A stretch of 15,689 nucleotides of DNA from CAYRXM01 sp964428175 (GTDB taxonomy: Bacteria; Chloroflexota; Anaerolineae; JAFGEY01), in contig CAYRXM010000117.1 of the NCBI GenBank assembly GCA_964428175.1, positions 1 to 15,689 on the forward strand, given 5' to 3'. Shown in pieces: positions 1-6,904 of the stretch. Within the stretch, counting starts at the first letter, position 1; each line of letters starts with the position of its first letter. The position numbers and the translations under genes were made by a program. The notes below the pieces were generated by a model. That model was not told where the DNA came from and did no database searches. It worked only from the letters and a program-made list of their open reading frames with translations.

Positions 1-46
1 AGATAATGAGCGGTGACTGGAGTTCAGACGTGTGCTCTTCCGATCT
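1..46. other. Illumina TruSeq adapter plus index (artefact)
   Basis: Bases 13-46 match the TruSeq read-2 adapter, beginning GTGACTGGAG and ending TCTTCCGATCT. Bases 1-4 (AGAT) match the end of the P7 arm. The eight bases between, AATGAGCG at 5-12, are the reverse complement of CGCTCATT, which I recall as TruSeq HT index D703. This is library sequence left on the contig end, not genome. Genuine sequence begins at about 47. An ATG at 6 lies inside the adapter and is not a gene start. Confidence 0.97.
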
Positions 47-272
47 GGAAAGCATTCCCTACCAGTTCAAGCAGCCGGGCAAGGGTGGCACCGACGCGGG
101 CGCGATTCACCTGGCTCAGACCGGCGTGCCGACGGCGCCGGTTTCGGTGCCCAGCCGCTACATCCACTCGCCGGTGTCGCTGTTGAGCAAGGCCGACTTT
201 GAGAATACCGTCAAATTGATGGCAGCCACGCTGCGGCGGCTCAGCCCCGCCGTCGTTGCTGAATGCGATTGA
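47..272 (+). CDS. M42 family metallopeptidase, C-terminal fragment
   Basis: This is the last 74 or so residues of an M42 aminopeptidase (glutamyl aminopeptidase/endoglucanase M type). These enzymes are cytosolic, use two metal ions and trim peptides. The fragment aligns without gaps to the end of the next gene: IPYQF, then GGTDAGAIH, then VPSRYIHSP with the His that is a metal ligand in the family, then a final helix with the KLM motif. The 5' part is missing because the contig starts here, joined to adapter at 46/47, so this is an assembly truncation and not a pseudogene. It ends with TGA 15 bases before the next ATG, so the two paralogues are very probably co-transcribed. The GGTDAGAIH form differs from GGTTDARAI in the neighbour, so they are not a recent duplication. 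Confidence 0.9.
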
Positions 273-287
273 GTCAAGGAGGACAAG

Positions 288-1301
288 ATGAAGGATACAA
301 TCAAAAAACTGGTTGAAGCGTTTGGCCCGTCGGGCTATGAAGATCAAGTACGCGCTGTTATCAAACAAGAGATCGCCGGCCTGGTCGACGAGGTGCGCGT
401 CGACGCGCTGGGCAACCTGATTGCGCTCAAAAAGGGCAGCGGCGGCGGCAAGAAAATCATGCTCTCGGCGCACATGGACGAGATCGGCGTGATTGCTTCC
501 TATATCGACGAGAAAGGGTTCGTGCGCGTCGGCGCTATCGGCGGGGTGCGCACGCTGTACGAGGTCATGGGGCGCGTCCAATTTGCCAACGGCACGGTGG
601 GCGTGATTGGCGTCGAAAAAATGGATGACCCCAATAAAGTTCCGCCGATGGACAAGCTGTTTGTCGATGTGGGCGCGACCAGCCGCGAGGACTGCCCGGT
701 CAAGGTCGGCGACGTGGCCTGTTTCCTGCGGCCAATGGTCGAAATGGGTGACAAACTCGTCTCAAAAGCAATGGACGACCGCATCGCCTGCGCGGTGTTG
801 ATCGGCACGTTGCGCGAGTTATCGTCGTTACACGACGCAGAGTCGCCGCACGACCTGTATTTCGTATTCAGCTCGCAAGAAGAGGTCGGCCTGCGTGGGG
901 CGACGACCAGCGCGTATGGCATTGCCCCGGATTTGGGCCTGGCCGTCGATGTGACGCTCGCGCCAGACACGCCCGAACCGGCGATCAAGATGGCGGTCGA
1001 ATTGGGCAAAGGCCCGGCGATCAAGGTCAAGGACGGCGGCATGCTGGCCACACCGTGGGTCAAGGATTGGATGATCGCCACGGCGGAGAAAAACGGCATT
1101 CCGTACCAGTTGGAAGTGCTGCTCGGCGGCACCACCGACGCGCGGGCAATCCAGACCACCCGCGACGGCGTGCCGGCTGGCTGCCTGTCGATCCCCACTC
1201 GCTACGTGCACTCACCGTCGGAGACGGTCAGTTATGCCGACGTGCAGAACTCGATCAAACTGATGGTGGCCTTGCTGTCGAATCTGATTGAAAAAGGGTA
1301 A
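288..1301 (+). CDS. M42 family metallopeptidase (glutamyl aminopeptidase-like)
   Basis: This is a complete 337-residue M42 peptidase, the usual family length. The expected active site is all present: H62 and D64 in SAHMDEIG, the bridging Asp in MDDR (163-165), the catalytic E198 and metal ligand E199 in SSQEEVGLRG, D221 in AVDVT, and H308 in PTRYVHSP. Family members are cytosolic di-metal aminopeptidases, often tetrahedral dodecamers, that finish peptide breakdown after the proteasome or other proteases. The exact substrate cannot be read from the sequence. The start is ATG 288, five bases after AAGGAGG (276-282). It follows a second M42 gene by 15 bases and precedes the DUF211 gene by 9, so the three probably form an operon. 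Confidence 0.95.
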   Translation: MKDTIKKLVEAFGPSGYEDQVRAVIKQEIAGLVDEVRVDALGNLIALKKGSGGGKKIMLSAHMDEIGVIASYIDEKGFVRVGAIGGVRTLYEVMGRVQFANGTVGVIGVEKMDDPNKVPPMDKLFVDVGATSREDCPVKVGDVACFLRPMVEMGDKLVSKAMDDRIACAVLIGTLRELSSLHDAESPHDLYFVFSSQEEVGLRGATTSAYGIAPDLGLAVDVTLAPDTPEPAIKMAVELGKGPAIKVKDGGMLATPWVKDWMIATAEKNGIPYQLEVLLGGTTDARAIQTTRDGVPAGCLSIPTRYVHSPSETVSYADVQNSIKLMVALLSNLIEKG

Positions 1302-1310
1302 AATTCAAAC

Positions 1311-1607
1311 ATGGGTAAAATACGGCGACTGGTTCTAGACACGCTCAAACCGCACGATCCTTCGATCATTCTGCTTTCGCAAAGCTTGAGCGAACTGCCC
1401 GGCGTGGAAGCGGTCAACATCAGCATTTACGAGATGGACCGCAAGGTAGAAAACGCCAAGATCACCATCGAGGGCAGCGACATCAATTTCGAACAAATCA
1501 GCCAGGTCATCCTGGATGCCGGCGGGGCAATCCACTCGATAGACGAGGTGGTCGCCGGCAAGATCATCATCGATGATGCCAGCACACCGCAAGACCCGGG
1601 CAATTGA
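1311..1607 (+). CDS. DUF211 family protein
   Basis: This 98-residue protein matches the DUF211 (MTH235-like) family over its length. The hallmarks are the start GKIRRLVLDTLKPHDPSI, the middle PGVEAVNISIYEMDR, and the near-C-terminal GGAIHSIDEVVAGK. Family members are small ferredoxin-like-fold proteins that are common in archaea and scattered in bacteria. Their biochemical role is not established to my knowledge. The last ten residues (after about 88) are probably a disordered tail. It begins 9 bases after the M42 peptidase stop, with AAAGGG at the end of that gene as a possible ribosome site, so it is probably translationally coupled. The pairing with M42 peptidases is suggestive but not proof of shared function. 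Confidence 0.88.
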   Translation: MGKIRRLVLDTLKPHDPSIILLSQSLSELPGVEAVNISIYEMDRKVENAKITIEGSDINFEQISQVILDAGGAIHSIDEVVAGKIIIDDASTPQDPGN

Positions 1608-1625
1608 CAAGCTCACCCATGCACA

Positions 1626-1667
1626 GGGTGTCACCCCTTGCAGGGCGGCGGTTAACAAAACCGCCCT
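1626..1667. repeat. Tandem short inverted repeats after the DUF211 gene
   Basis: Two dyads lie side by side in the spacer. GGGTG (1626-1630) faces CACCC (1632-1636) across one base. GGCGGTT (1647-1653) faces AACCGCC (1659-1665) across a five-base loop, and AGGGCGG (1642-1648) can alternatively pair with CCGCCCT (1661-1667). No T-run follows on either strand, so a standard intrinsic terminator is unlikely. It may be a dispersed intergenic palindrome or a 3'-end stabilising structure for the M42-DUF211 transcript. Confidence 0.5.
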
Positions 1668-1783
1668 ACACTTGCCCCGGTCTATTGAAAAGATACGCCT
1701 GATTCAAACCTTTGCAAGGGTAGGCTGAGCGATTACGGCAACTGATTGAAAAGAATCTGATAACTCGCTAAAGGAATAGGACA

Positions 1784-4642
1784 ATGTCTCAAGATATCAA
1801 ATGGTATGGTTTGCCCATTCCCAAGGTTGCCCAAGAGCTGGAGACTGATCTCGACAAGGGGCTTTCAACAGCTCAGGTGACGCAGCGTCAGGCCGAATTT
1901 GGCCCCAATGAACTGGCCGAAAAGCCACGGGCCGGTTTTCTGGCCCGCCTGTGGGCGCAGTTGAATGACTTTTTGATCCTGATTCTGATCATCGCAGCGA
2001 TCATTTCGGTGATCGTCGGCTGGAACGAGTTCCGGCACAGTGGTTCGATTACCGAGTTTGTCGAGGCGTTTGCCATTATGGCGATTGTTACCCTGAACGC
2101 CGTGCTGGGTTTGGTTCAGGAGGGCCGCGCCGAGCAGGCGCTGGCAGCGCTCAAAAAGATGGCTGCGCCGAACGCGGCAGTGATTCGCGACGGCCGCCAC
2201 CAGACTTTACCTGCATCGGCGCTGGTGCCCGGTGATCTGGTGGTGCTGGAAACGGGCAACTATGTCCCCGCCGACGTGCGCCTGGCCGAAAGCGTCAACC
2301 TGCGCATTGAGGAAGCCTCGCTGACCGGCGAATCGGTGCCGGTGGAAAAATACGCCGATCTGACCGTGGGCGAGGACGCCGGCATTGGCGACCGGCGCAA
2401 CAGCGGCTATATGAGCACCACCGTCACCTATGGGCGTGGGCGCGGCATTGTGGTCGCCACGGGGATGCGGACCGAGATCGGCAAGATCGCCGAAATGATC
2501 CAGTCGACCGAAGAAGACCCCACCCCGTTGCAGATCAAGCTGGAGCAGCTGGGCAAGTGGTTGGGCATCGCCTCGCTGATCATCTGTGCGCTGGTGGGCA
2601 TAATCGGCATTGTGCGCGACACCAATTTGGATTTGCTCTGGACGGCAGGCATTGGCGCCTATTTTTCGGCTTCGCTGGAAACGCTGGTCGAGATGTTTAT
2701 GATCGCGGTCAGCCTGGCCATCGCCGCTGTGCCGGAAGGGCTGCCCGCCGTGGTCACCATCTGTCTGGCCCTGGGCATGCAGGAAATGGTCAAGCGCCAC
2801 GCCTTGATTCGCCGCCTGCCTGCCGTGGAAACACTTGGCTCGGCGACAGCGATCTGCTCGGACAAGACCGGCACGCTGACTCAGAACGAGATGACCGTCA
2901 CCGCTGTTTATGCCGACAGCACCCTGATCCAGGTTTCCGGGCAGGGCTATGCGCCAACCGGCGAATTCAATGAAGATGGGAACCCGGTAACAGTAGAGAC
3001 CTATCCCGGCCTGGACAAACTGGTTCGCGCTGCGCTGCTGTGCAACGACGCCAAGCTGGAGCGCGGTTCGGAGGATCAAGACGGCTGGCGAATGGTCGGT
3101 GACCCGACTGAAGGGGCGCTGGTGGTTCTGGCCGGCAAGGCTGGCCTGTGGCGCGGTGAGCTGGAAAAAGAATATCCGCGTGTTGACGAGGTACCGTTCG
3201 ACTCGAAGCGTAAACGGATGTCAACAATTCATCATACACCCCAAGATACCTACGAGGCTTACGTCAAGGGCGCGCCGGACTTGATGCTCGAACTGTGCGA
3301 CCGCATCTATGTTGACGGGCACATTTTTCCGCTGACACCGGAACGCAAAGCGCGCGCGCTGGAGGTCAACAGCGAGCTGGCTTCGAATGCGTTGCGCGTG
3401 CTGGGCGTGGCTTATCGTCCGCTGGATGGCAAGCCGGAACAGCCGACGGCGGAGGGTCTCGAGCAAGACATGGTTTTTATCGGCCTGATCGGGATGATCG
3501 ACCCGGCGCGGCCTGAAGTGCGCCCGGCCATTGCCAAAGCCCGCCATGCCGGGATCAAGACGGCGATGGTCACCGGCGACTATGAAGACACGGCCGTCGC
3601 CATCGCCAAAGAACTCGAGCTGCTTCGCAGAGACGATGACCTGAACAAGCGAGTGCTCTCTGGCCGCGACCTGGATCAGCTCTCCGATGAGCAGTTGATC
3701 GAAAGAGTCAACGATGTGGTGGTTTACGCTCGCGTTTCGCCGGAGCACAAGGTGCGCATCGTCGATGCGCACAAACGGCGCGGGCACATTGTGGCCATGA
3801 CCGGTGACGGGGTCAACGATGCCCCGGCGCTCAAGCGGGCCAGTATCGGCGTGGCGATGGGCATCACCGGCACCGATGTCTCCAAAGAGACCGCTGATAT
3901 GGTGCTCACCGACGACAACTATGCTTCGATCGTCTCGGCGGTCGAACAAGGGCGGATTATTTTCTCCAACATCCGCAAATTTGTCTACTTTTTGCTCTCT
4001 TGCAATATGGGCGAGATCATGGTGCTATTTGTGGCCATGATCGCCAACCTGCCCTTGCCGCTGACCGCGCTGCAGCTGCTGGTGCTCAACCTGGTCACAG
4101 ACGGCGCACCCGCGCTCGCGTTGGGTATGGAAAAGGGCGACCCCGACATTATGGACCTCAAGCCGCGCCGCGTCGATGAGCCGATCATCAACGGCCCCAT
4201 GATCAGCGGCACGCTCGTGCAGACTCTTGCTATCGCCGGCTCGACACTGGCCGCCTTTTTGATCGGCCTGTTCCGCGAGAACTGGACCTGGGGCGGGCCG
4301 GTGTCCGAGTATATGCTGGCGCACGGACAAACGATGGCCTTTGTCACCCTTTCGGCTTCTGAACTGTTCCGCGCCTACACCGCCCGTTCTGAGCGCTATT
4401 CGGTGTTCAGCATTGGCGTATTCAGCAACAAGGTGATGCAGTGGGCCGTGCTGGTGTCGCTGCTGGTACTACTGGCGACAGTGTATATCCCCGGCCTGAA
4501 TACCACGGTGTTCAACAATGTGCCGCTTGACCTGACCGACTGGCTGGCGGTGGCGCCGTTGATGCTGGTACCGGCGGTCGTGGCCGAAATCAACAAGGCG
4601 ATCCTGCTCTGGCGTGTCCGGCGGCAGGATGCCCAGGCCTGA
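1784..4642 (+). CDS. P2-type calcium-transporting ATPase
   Basis: This 952-residue P-type pump exports cations, most likely Ca2+, across the cytoplasmic membrane using ATP. Its parts in order are an N-terminal cation_ATPase_N region (1-60), M1-M2 (about 61-112), the actuator domain with TGES (181-184), M3-M4 with PEGLP (317-321), the phosphorylation site DKTGTLT (D360), the nucleotide-binding domain with KGAP (495-498), MVTGD (595-599), TGDGVNDAP (673-681), and M5-M10 (about 733-942). Residues aligning with SERCA calcium ligands are present: E318 in M4, N741 and E744 in M5, N769, T772 and D773 in M6 (NLVTDG), and E860 in M8. The start is ATG 1784 after AAGGAA (1771-1776). It appears monocistronic. 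A related cation such as Mn2+ is possible. Confidence 0.95.
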   Translation: MSQDIKWYGLPIPKVAQELETDLDKGLSTAQVTQRQAEFGPNELAEKPRAGFLARLWAQLNDFLILILIIAAIISVIVGWNEFRHSGSITEFVEAFAIMAIVTLNAVLGLVQEGRAEQALAALKKMAAPNAAVIRDGRHQTLPASALVPGDLVVLETGNYVPADVRLAESVNLRIEEASLTGESVPVEKYADLTVGEDAGIGDRRNSGYMSTTVTYGRGRGIVVATGMRTEIGKIAEMIQSTEEDPTPLQIKLEQLGKWLGIASLIICALVGIIGIVRDTNLDLLWTAGIGAYFSASLETLVEMFMIAVSLAIAAVPEGLPAVVTICLALGMQEMVKRHALIRRLPAVETLGSATAICSDKTGTLTQNEMTVTAVYADSTLIQVSGQGYAPTGEFNEDGNPVTVETYPGLDKLVRAALLCNDAKLERGSEDQDGWRMVGDPTEGALVVLAGKAGLWRGELEKEYPRVDEVPFDSKRKRMSTIHHTPQDTYEAYVKGAPDLMLELCDRIYVDGHIFPLTPERKARALEVNSELASNALRVLGVAYRPLDGKPEQPTAEGLEQDMVFIGLIGMIDPARPEVRPAIAKARHAGIKTAMVTGDYEDTAVAIAKELELLRRDDDLNKRVLSGRDLDQLSDEQLIERVNDVVVYARVSPEHKVRIVDAHKRRGHIVAMTGDGVNDAPALKRASIGVAMGITGTDVSKETADMVLTDDNYASIVSAVEQGRIIFSNIRKFVYFLLSCNMGEIMVLFVAMIANLPLPLTALQLLVLNLVTDGAPALALGMEKGDPDIMDLKPRRVDEPIINGPMISGTLVQTLAIAGSTLAAFLIGLFRENWTWGGPVSEYMLAHGQTMAFVTLSASELFRAYTARSERYSVFSIGVFSNKVMQWAVLVSLLVLLATVYIPGLNTTVFNNVPLDLTDWLAVAPLMLVPAVVAEINKAILLWRVRRQDAQA

Positions 4643-4677
4643 GCGCAATCGATCTGGTGGCAGTCCTGGTTTTTTTT
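4633..4677 (+). terminator. Probable terminator of the Ca2+-ATPase gene
   Basis: A run of eight T (4670-4677) directly follows CCTGG (4665-4669), which can pair with CCAGG (4633-4637) at the very end of the ATPase coding region. The stem is short and its loop long, so termination strength is uncertain. The T-run placed just upstream of the next promoter supports the call. Confidence 0.4.
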
Positions 4678-4688
4678 ACAACCTATAT

Positions 4689-4717
4689 TTGACAGGATGG
4701 CCTGCTTGGAGTATAAT
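4689..4717 (+). promoter_or_regulatory. Consensus sigma-70 promoter of rplU-rpmA-rpmE
   Basis: The -35 box is TTGACA at 4689-4694 and the -10 box is TATAAT at 4712-4717, separated by exactly 17 bases. This is a perfect match to the housekeeping promoter consensus. Transcription would start near 4724, leaving a leader of roughly 88 bases before the rplU GTG at 4812. A strong constitutive promoter fits a ribosomal protein operon. Confidence 0.88.
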
Positions 4718-4740
4718 GCACCTTTGCTGGCAGTAAGGTT

Positions 4741-4780
4741 TCCCCCTTGAAGGCTGTCTTGTCACAGGGGGATTTTGTTT
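4741..4780 (+). promoter_or_regulatory. Terminator-like hairpin in the rplU leader (putative attenuator)
   Basis: TCCCCCTTGA (4741-4750) pairs with TCA-C-AGGGGGA (4762-4772), leaving one bulged C and an 11-base loop, and is followed at once by TTTTGTTT (4773-4780). This has the form of an intrinsic terminator. It lies between the promoter and the rplU start, so it would end transcription early unless antagonised. L21 operons in Firmicutes carry leader elements for autoregulation. Whether this leader does the same is inference. Confidence 0.6.
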
Positions 4781-4811
4781 GCCGGCCAGAACTGCGTGGG
4801 AGGAAAGTGTC

Positions 4812-5123
4812 GTGTACGCAATCATAGAGACGGGCGGAAAACAATACAAGGTCAATGCCGGGCAGATGCTCGATATCGAGCTGCTGCCCCAGGCGGTCGG
4901 CGAGGCTCTGGAGCTGACCCAAGTATTGATGGTTGTCGATGGTAAGAATATAACGATGGGCAATCCACTGGTCAATGGCGCGGTGGTCAAGGCGACCGTG
5001 GCCGAGCAGGTTGGCGGGCCTAAAGTGCGGACGTTCAAATACACGGGCAAAAAATATCGCCGGCGCATCGGCCACCGGCAGCAGTATACCCGGCTGCGCA
5101 TCGACGAGATTACCGTAGGTTAA
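4812..5123 (+). CDS. rplU: 50S ribosomal protein L21
   Basis: This 103-residue protein is L21, which binds 23S rRNA in the large ribosomal subunit. It starts with the family signature YAIIETGGKQYKV and carries the basic C-terminal part KKYRRRIGHRQQYT followed by the typical end LRIDEI. The length is standard for bacterial L21. I chose GTG at 4812 because GGGAGG (4798-4803) lies eight bases upstream and the encoded protein then begins exactly at the conserved N-terminus. An in-frame TTG at 4779 would add residues foreign to the family and falls in the attenuator T-run. It leads the rplU-rpmA-rpmE operon behind a consensus promoter. Confidence 0.96.
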   Translation: MYAIIETGGKQYKVNAGQMLDIELLPQAVGEALELTQVLMVVDGKNITMGNPLVNGAVVKATVAEQVGGPKVRTFKYTGKKYRRRIGHRQQYTRLRIDEITVG

Positions 5124-5134
5124 GGGAGTGAATT

Positions 5135-5401
5135 ATGGCACACAAAAAGGGCGGCGGCTCGGCAAAGAACGGCCGCGATAGCATCTCGAAACGACGGGGC
5201 GTCAAAAAATTTGGCGGTGAATATGTGATCCCCGGCAATGTCCTGGTTCGCCAGTGCGGCACCCGGTTTCATCCGGGCACCAATGTTGGAATGGGCCGGG
5301 ACTATACTCTGTTTTCGACCGTTGAGGGCTATGTCAAGTTTGAATACATCCCCGGAAAAAATGGTCGCAAGCGAATTAGTGTGTATCCAGAGAGGCAATA
5401 G
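5135..5401 (+). CDS. rpmA: 50S ribosomal protein L27
   Basis: This 88-residue protein is L27, whose N-terminal tail reaches the peptidyl transferase centre and helps hold tRNA substrates. Family landmarks are MAHKKGGGSAKNGRDS at the start, then GEYVIPGNVLVRQ, GTRFHPGTNVG, and GRDYTLFSTVEG. The N-terminus begins directly at MAHKKG, so it lacks the cleaved extension found in Firmicutes L27. The start ATG 5135 lies six bases after AAGGGAG (5122-5128), a ribosome site that overlaps the rplU stop. The gap to rplU is 11 bases and to rpmE 4 bases, giving tight co-translation. Confidence 0.97.
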   Translation: MAHKKGGGSAKNGRDSISKRRGVKKFGGEYVIPGNVLVRQCGTRFHPGTNVGMGRDYTLFSTVEGYVKFEYIPGKNGRKRISVYPERQ

Positions 5402-5405
5402 CGAG

Positions 5406-5627
5406 ATGAAGCAAAGCATCCATCCCACATATTATCCAGAAGCGGTGGTGCGCTGCGCGTGTGGCAACACCTGGACCACCGGCTCGACCAAGGCAGAAAT
5501 CAGCACCGACGTTTGCTCCAAGTGCCATCCCTTTTTTACCGGCGAGCAGCGCATTGTTGACTCGGAAGGCCAGGTCGATCGCTTTTACCGGCGATTGCGG
5601 CAGGCTCAGGAGCGTCAGGCTCAATAG
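5406..5627 (+). CDS. rpmE: 50S ribosomal protein L31, zinc-binding type
   Basis: This 73-residue protein is L31, which helps bridge the ribosomal subunits. It starts MKQSIHPTYYPEAVVRCACG and holds four cysteines, C17, C19, C37 and C40, in the pattern of the zinc-binding (C+) form. The KCHPFFTG motif and a basic C-terminal tail follow. The start is ATG 5406 with GAGAGG at 5390-5395 upstream, four bases after the rpmA stop. The order rpmE then tdk is also found in Firmicutes such as Bacillus. Zinc-binding L31 can be replaced by a C- form under zinc limitation in some bacteria; no C- copy is in this window. Confidence 0.95.
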   Translation: MKQSIHPTYYPEAVVRCACGNTWTTGSTKAEISTDVCSKCHPFFTGEQRIVDSEGQVDRFYRRLRQAQERQAQ

Positions 5628-5664
5628 CAGGGCAGCCCAATCGTTTCTATTTGATCTTGGCATA

Positions 5665-5696
5665 CAGGGACAGACATCGTCTGTCCCTGCTTTGTT
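5665..5696 (+). terminator. Hairpin between rpmE and tdk
   Basis: CAGGGACAGAC (5665-5675) and GTCTGTCCCTG (5679-5689) form a perfect 11-bp stem with a three-base loop, followed by CTTTGTT. It probably ends most rplU-rpmA-rpmE transcripts. The U-tract is imperfect, so partial read-through into tdk is possible. The hairpin ends about 21 bases before the tdk ATG and leaves the ribosome site at 5698-5703 free. Confidence 0.65.
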
Positions 5697-5710
5697 CAGG
5701 GAGAATTTAC

Positions 5711-6313
5711 ATGCATCGCCAGGAAATTGCCGGTCGTATCGAAGTGGTTTGCGGCAGTATGTTTAGCGGCAAAACGGAAGAATTGATCCGCCGCGTGCGC
5801 CGCGCGCAAATCGCCAGGCAAGTGGTGCAGGTGTTCAAGCCGGCGCTCGACGATCGCTATGGCGTGCAAAAGATTACTTCGCATAACGGGCTGTTTGTCG
5901 AGGCCGTGCCAGTGTTGGATGCGGTCACCCTTCTCAGCCTGGTTGAGCCGGAAACCGACGTGGTTGCCATCGACGAAGTGCAGTTCTTCGACTGGCAGGT
6001 GGCCGCCGTATGCAGCACATTGGCCAACCGCGGGCTGCGGGTGATTCTGGCCGGGCTGGACCTGGATTTTCGCGGTGAGCCGTTTGGCCCCATGCCGCTG
6101 CTGCTGGCTCTGGCCGAAGAGGTCGAAAAATTGCACGCCATCTGTATGGTCTGCGGCCAGGATGCCAGTCGCACGCAGCGACTGATCAACGGAAAACCGG
6201 CATCGTACAACGATCCGGTTATCCTGGTAGGGGCCAGTGAGGTCTATGAAGCGCGCTGCCGGATGCATCACCAGGTGCCGGACAGACCTCAGGATTGGCC
6301 GGCAAGGATATGA
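5711..6313 (+). CDS. tdk: Thymidine kinase (type II)
   Basis: This 200-residue enzyme phosphorylates thymidine to dTMP in pyrimidine salvage. Visible motifs are the P-loop GSMFSGKTEEL (residues 15-25), the Walker B-like DEVQFF, the GLDLDFRGEPFG stretch, and the zinc site made from CMVCG and the later YEARCRMHH. Family enzymes are tetramers inhibited by dTTP. I chose ATG 5711 because AGGGAG (5698-5703) lies seven bases upstream. The open frame continues upstream through the rpmE-tdk hairpin, but those residues do not belong to the family. Its TGA overlaps an ATG of the next frame (ATGA, 6310-6313), so tdk and hpt are probably co-translated. Confidence 0.95.
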   Translation: MHRQEIAGRIEVVCGSMFSGKTEELIRRVRRAQIARQVVQVFKPALDDRYGVQKITSHNGLFVEAVPVLDAVTLLSLVEPETDVVAIDEVQFFDWQVAAVCSTLANRGLRVILAGLDLDFRGEPFGPMPLLLALAEEVEKLHAICMVCGQDASRTQRLINGKPASYNDPVILVGASEVYEARCRMHHQVPDRPQDWPARI

Positions 6314-6315
6314 CA

Positions 6316-6873
6316 ATGAATTGGCAGCAGTACGCATCCAAAGTATTGATCGACGAAAAGACCTTGCAGGCGCGTATCGCCGAACTCGGCGCGGTCATCT
6401 CGCGCGATTATGCTGGCAAGGACCTGCTGCTGGTCTGCGTGCTCAAGGGAGGGGTGATGTTTCTCACCGACTTGATGCGCCAGATCAGCATCCCGCACAA
6501 GATCGATTTTATGGCCATTTCCAGCTATGGCACGGGCGTGCGCGAATCGACCGGGGTGGTGCGCATCCTGATGGACCTGGGCGCAGACATCCAGGGCAAA
6601 GATGTGCTGATTGTCGAGGACATCATCGATACCGGGCACACGCTGGAATACATCTTGCGCCTGCTCCAGGCGCGCAGCCCGGCCTCGCTGCGGGTGTGCT
6701 GCCTGCTCGACAAGCCGGAACGGCGTGAGACCGGTATCGTGGTGGATTACCTCGGCTTTTCCATCCCCGACGAATTTGTTTTCGGCTACGGACTGGACGT
6801 GGATGAACTGTATCGCCAAGTGCCGGTGATTGCCGTGCTCGATCCCAGGTATTACGATCAGACCATTGGCTAG
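6316..6873 (+). CDS. hpt: Hypoxanthine phosphoribosyltransferase
   Basis: This 185-residue purine salvage enzyme joins hypoxanthine (and usually guanine) to PRPP, giving IMP or GMP. The type I PRT fold is clear: loop I LKGG (43-46), loop II SSYGTG (69-74), the PRPP motif VLIVEDIIDTGHTL (97-110, with E101-D102), the purine-contact lysine in LDK (K133), and FVFGYGLD (154-161). Three in-frame starts are possible: TTG 6295, ATG 6310 and ATG 6316. I prefer 6316, since AAGGA (6304-6308) is seven bases upstream, against one base for 6310. It lies just after tdk, making a nucleoside/nucleobase salvage pair. Confidence 0.93.
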   Translation: MNWQQYASKVLIDEKTLQARIAELGAVISRDYAGKDLLLVCVLKGGVMFLTDLMRQISIPHKIDFMAISSYGTGVRESTGVVRILMDLGADIQGKDVLIVEDIIDTGHTLEYILRLLQARSPASLRVCCLLDKPERRETGIVVDYLGFSIPDEFVFGYGLDVDELYRQVPVIAVLDPRYYDQTIG

Positions 6874-6902
6874 AATTGCCGATCAGTGGTGATCGCAGCC
6901 AA
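6866..6902 (+). terminator. Stem-loop at the hpt 3' end
   Basis: TTGGCT (6866-6871, overlapping the stop) pairs with AGCCAA (6897-6902), and inside it GATCA (6881-6885) pairs with TGATC (6890-6894) across a four-base loop. There is no T-run after it, so it may be a weak or Rho-assisted terminator, or a structure that protects the 3' end. Confidence 0.4.
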
Positions 6903-6904
6903 AT

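Noticed and set aside
6..46. An open frame start at position 6 extending the M42 fragment upstream
   Set aside because: These bases are Illumina adapter; the ATG is not genomic.
1684..1754. A repeated ATTGAAAAGA (1684-1693 and 1745-1754) upstream of the Ca2+-ATPase gene
   Set aside because: Two copies of a ten-base AT-rich word are not enough to claim an operator; no symmetry or promoter fit supports it.
2207..3079. A 290-residue open frame on the - strand
   Set aside because: It is antisense to the Ca2+-ATPase, whose motifs are all intact. Its His/Gln/Arg-rich translation shows no domain.
4779..4811. An upstream TTG start for rplU
   Set aside because: It adds residues not found in L21 and lies in the T-run of the leader hairpin. 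GTG 4812 has a good ribosome site.
5651..5710. An upstream start for tdk
   Set aside because: The frame crosses the strong rpmE-tdk hairpin and lacks family similarity. ATG 5711 has a well-spaced AGGGAG.
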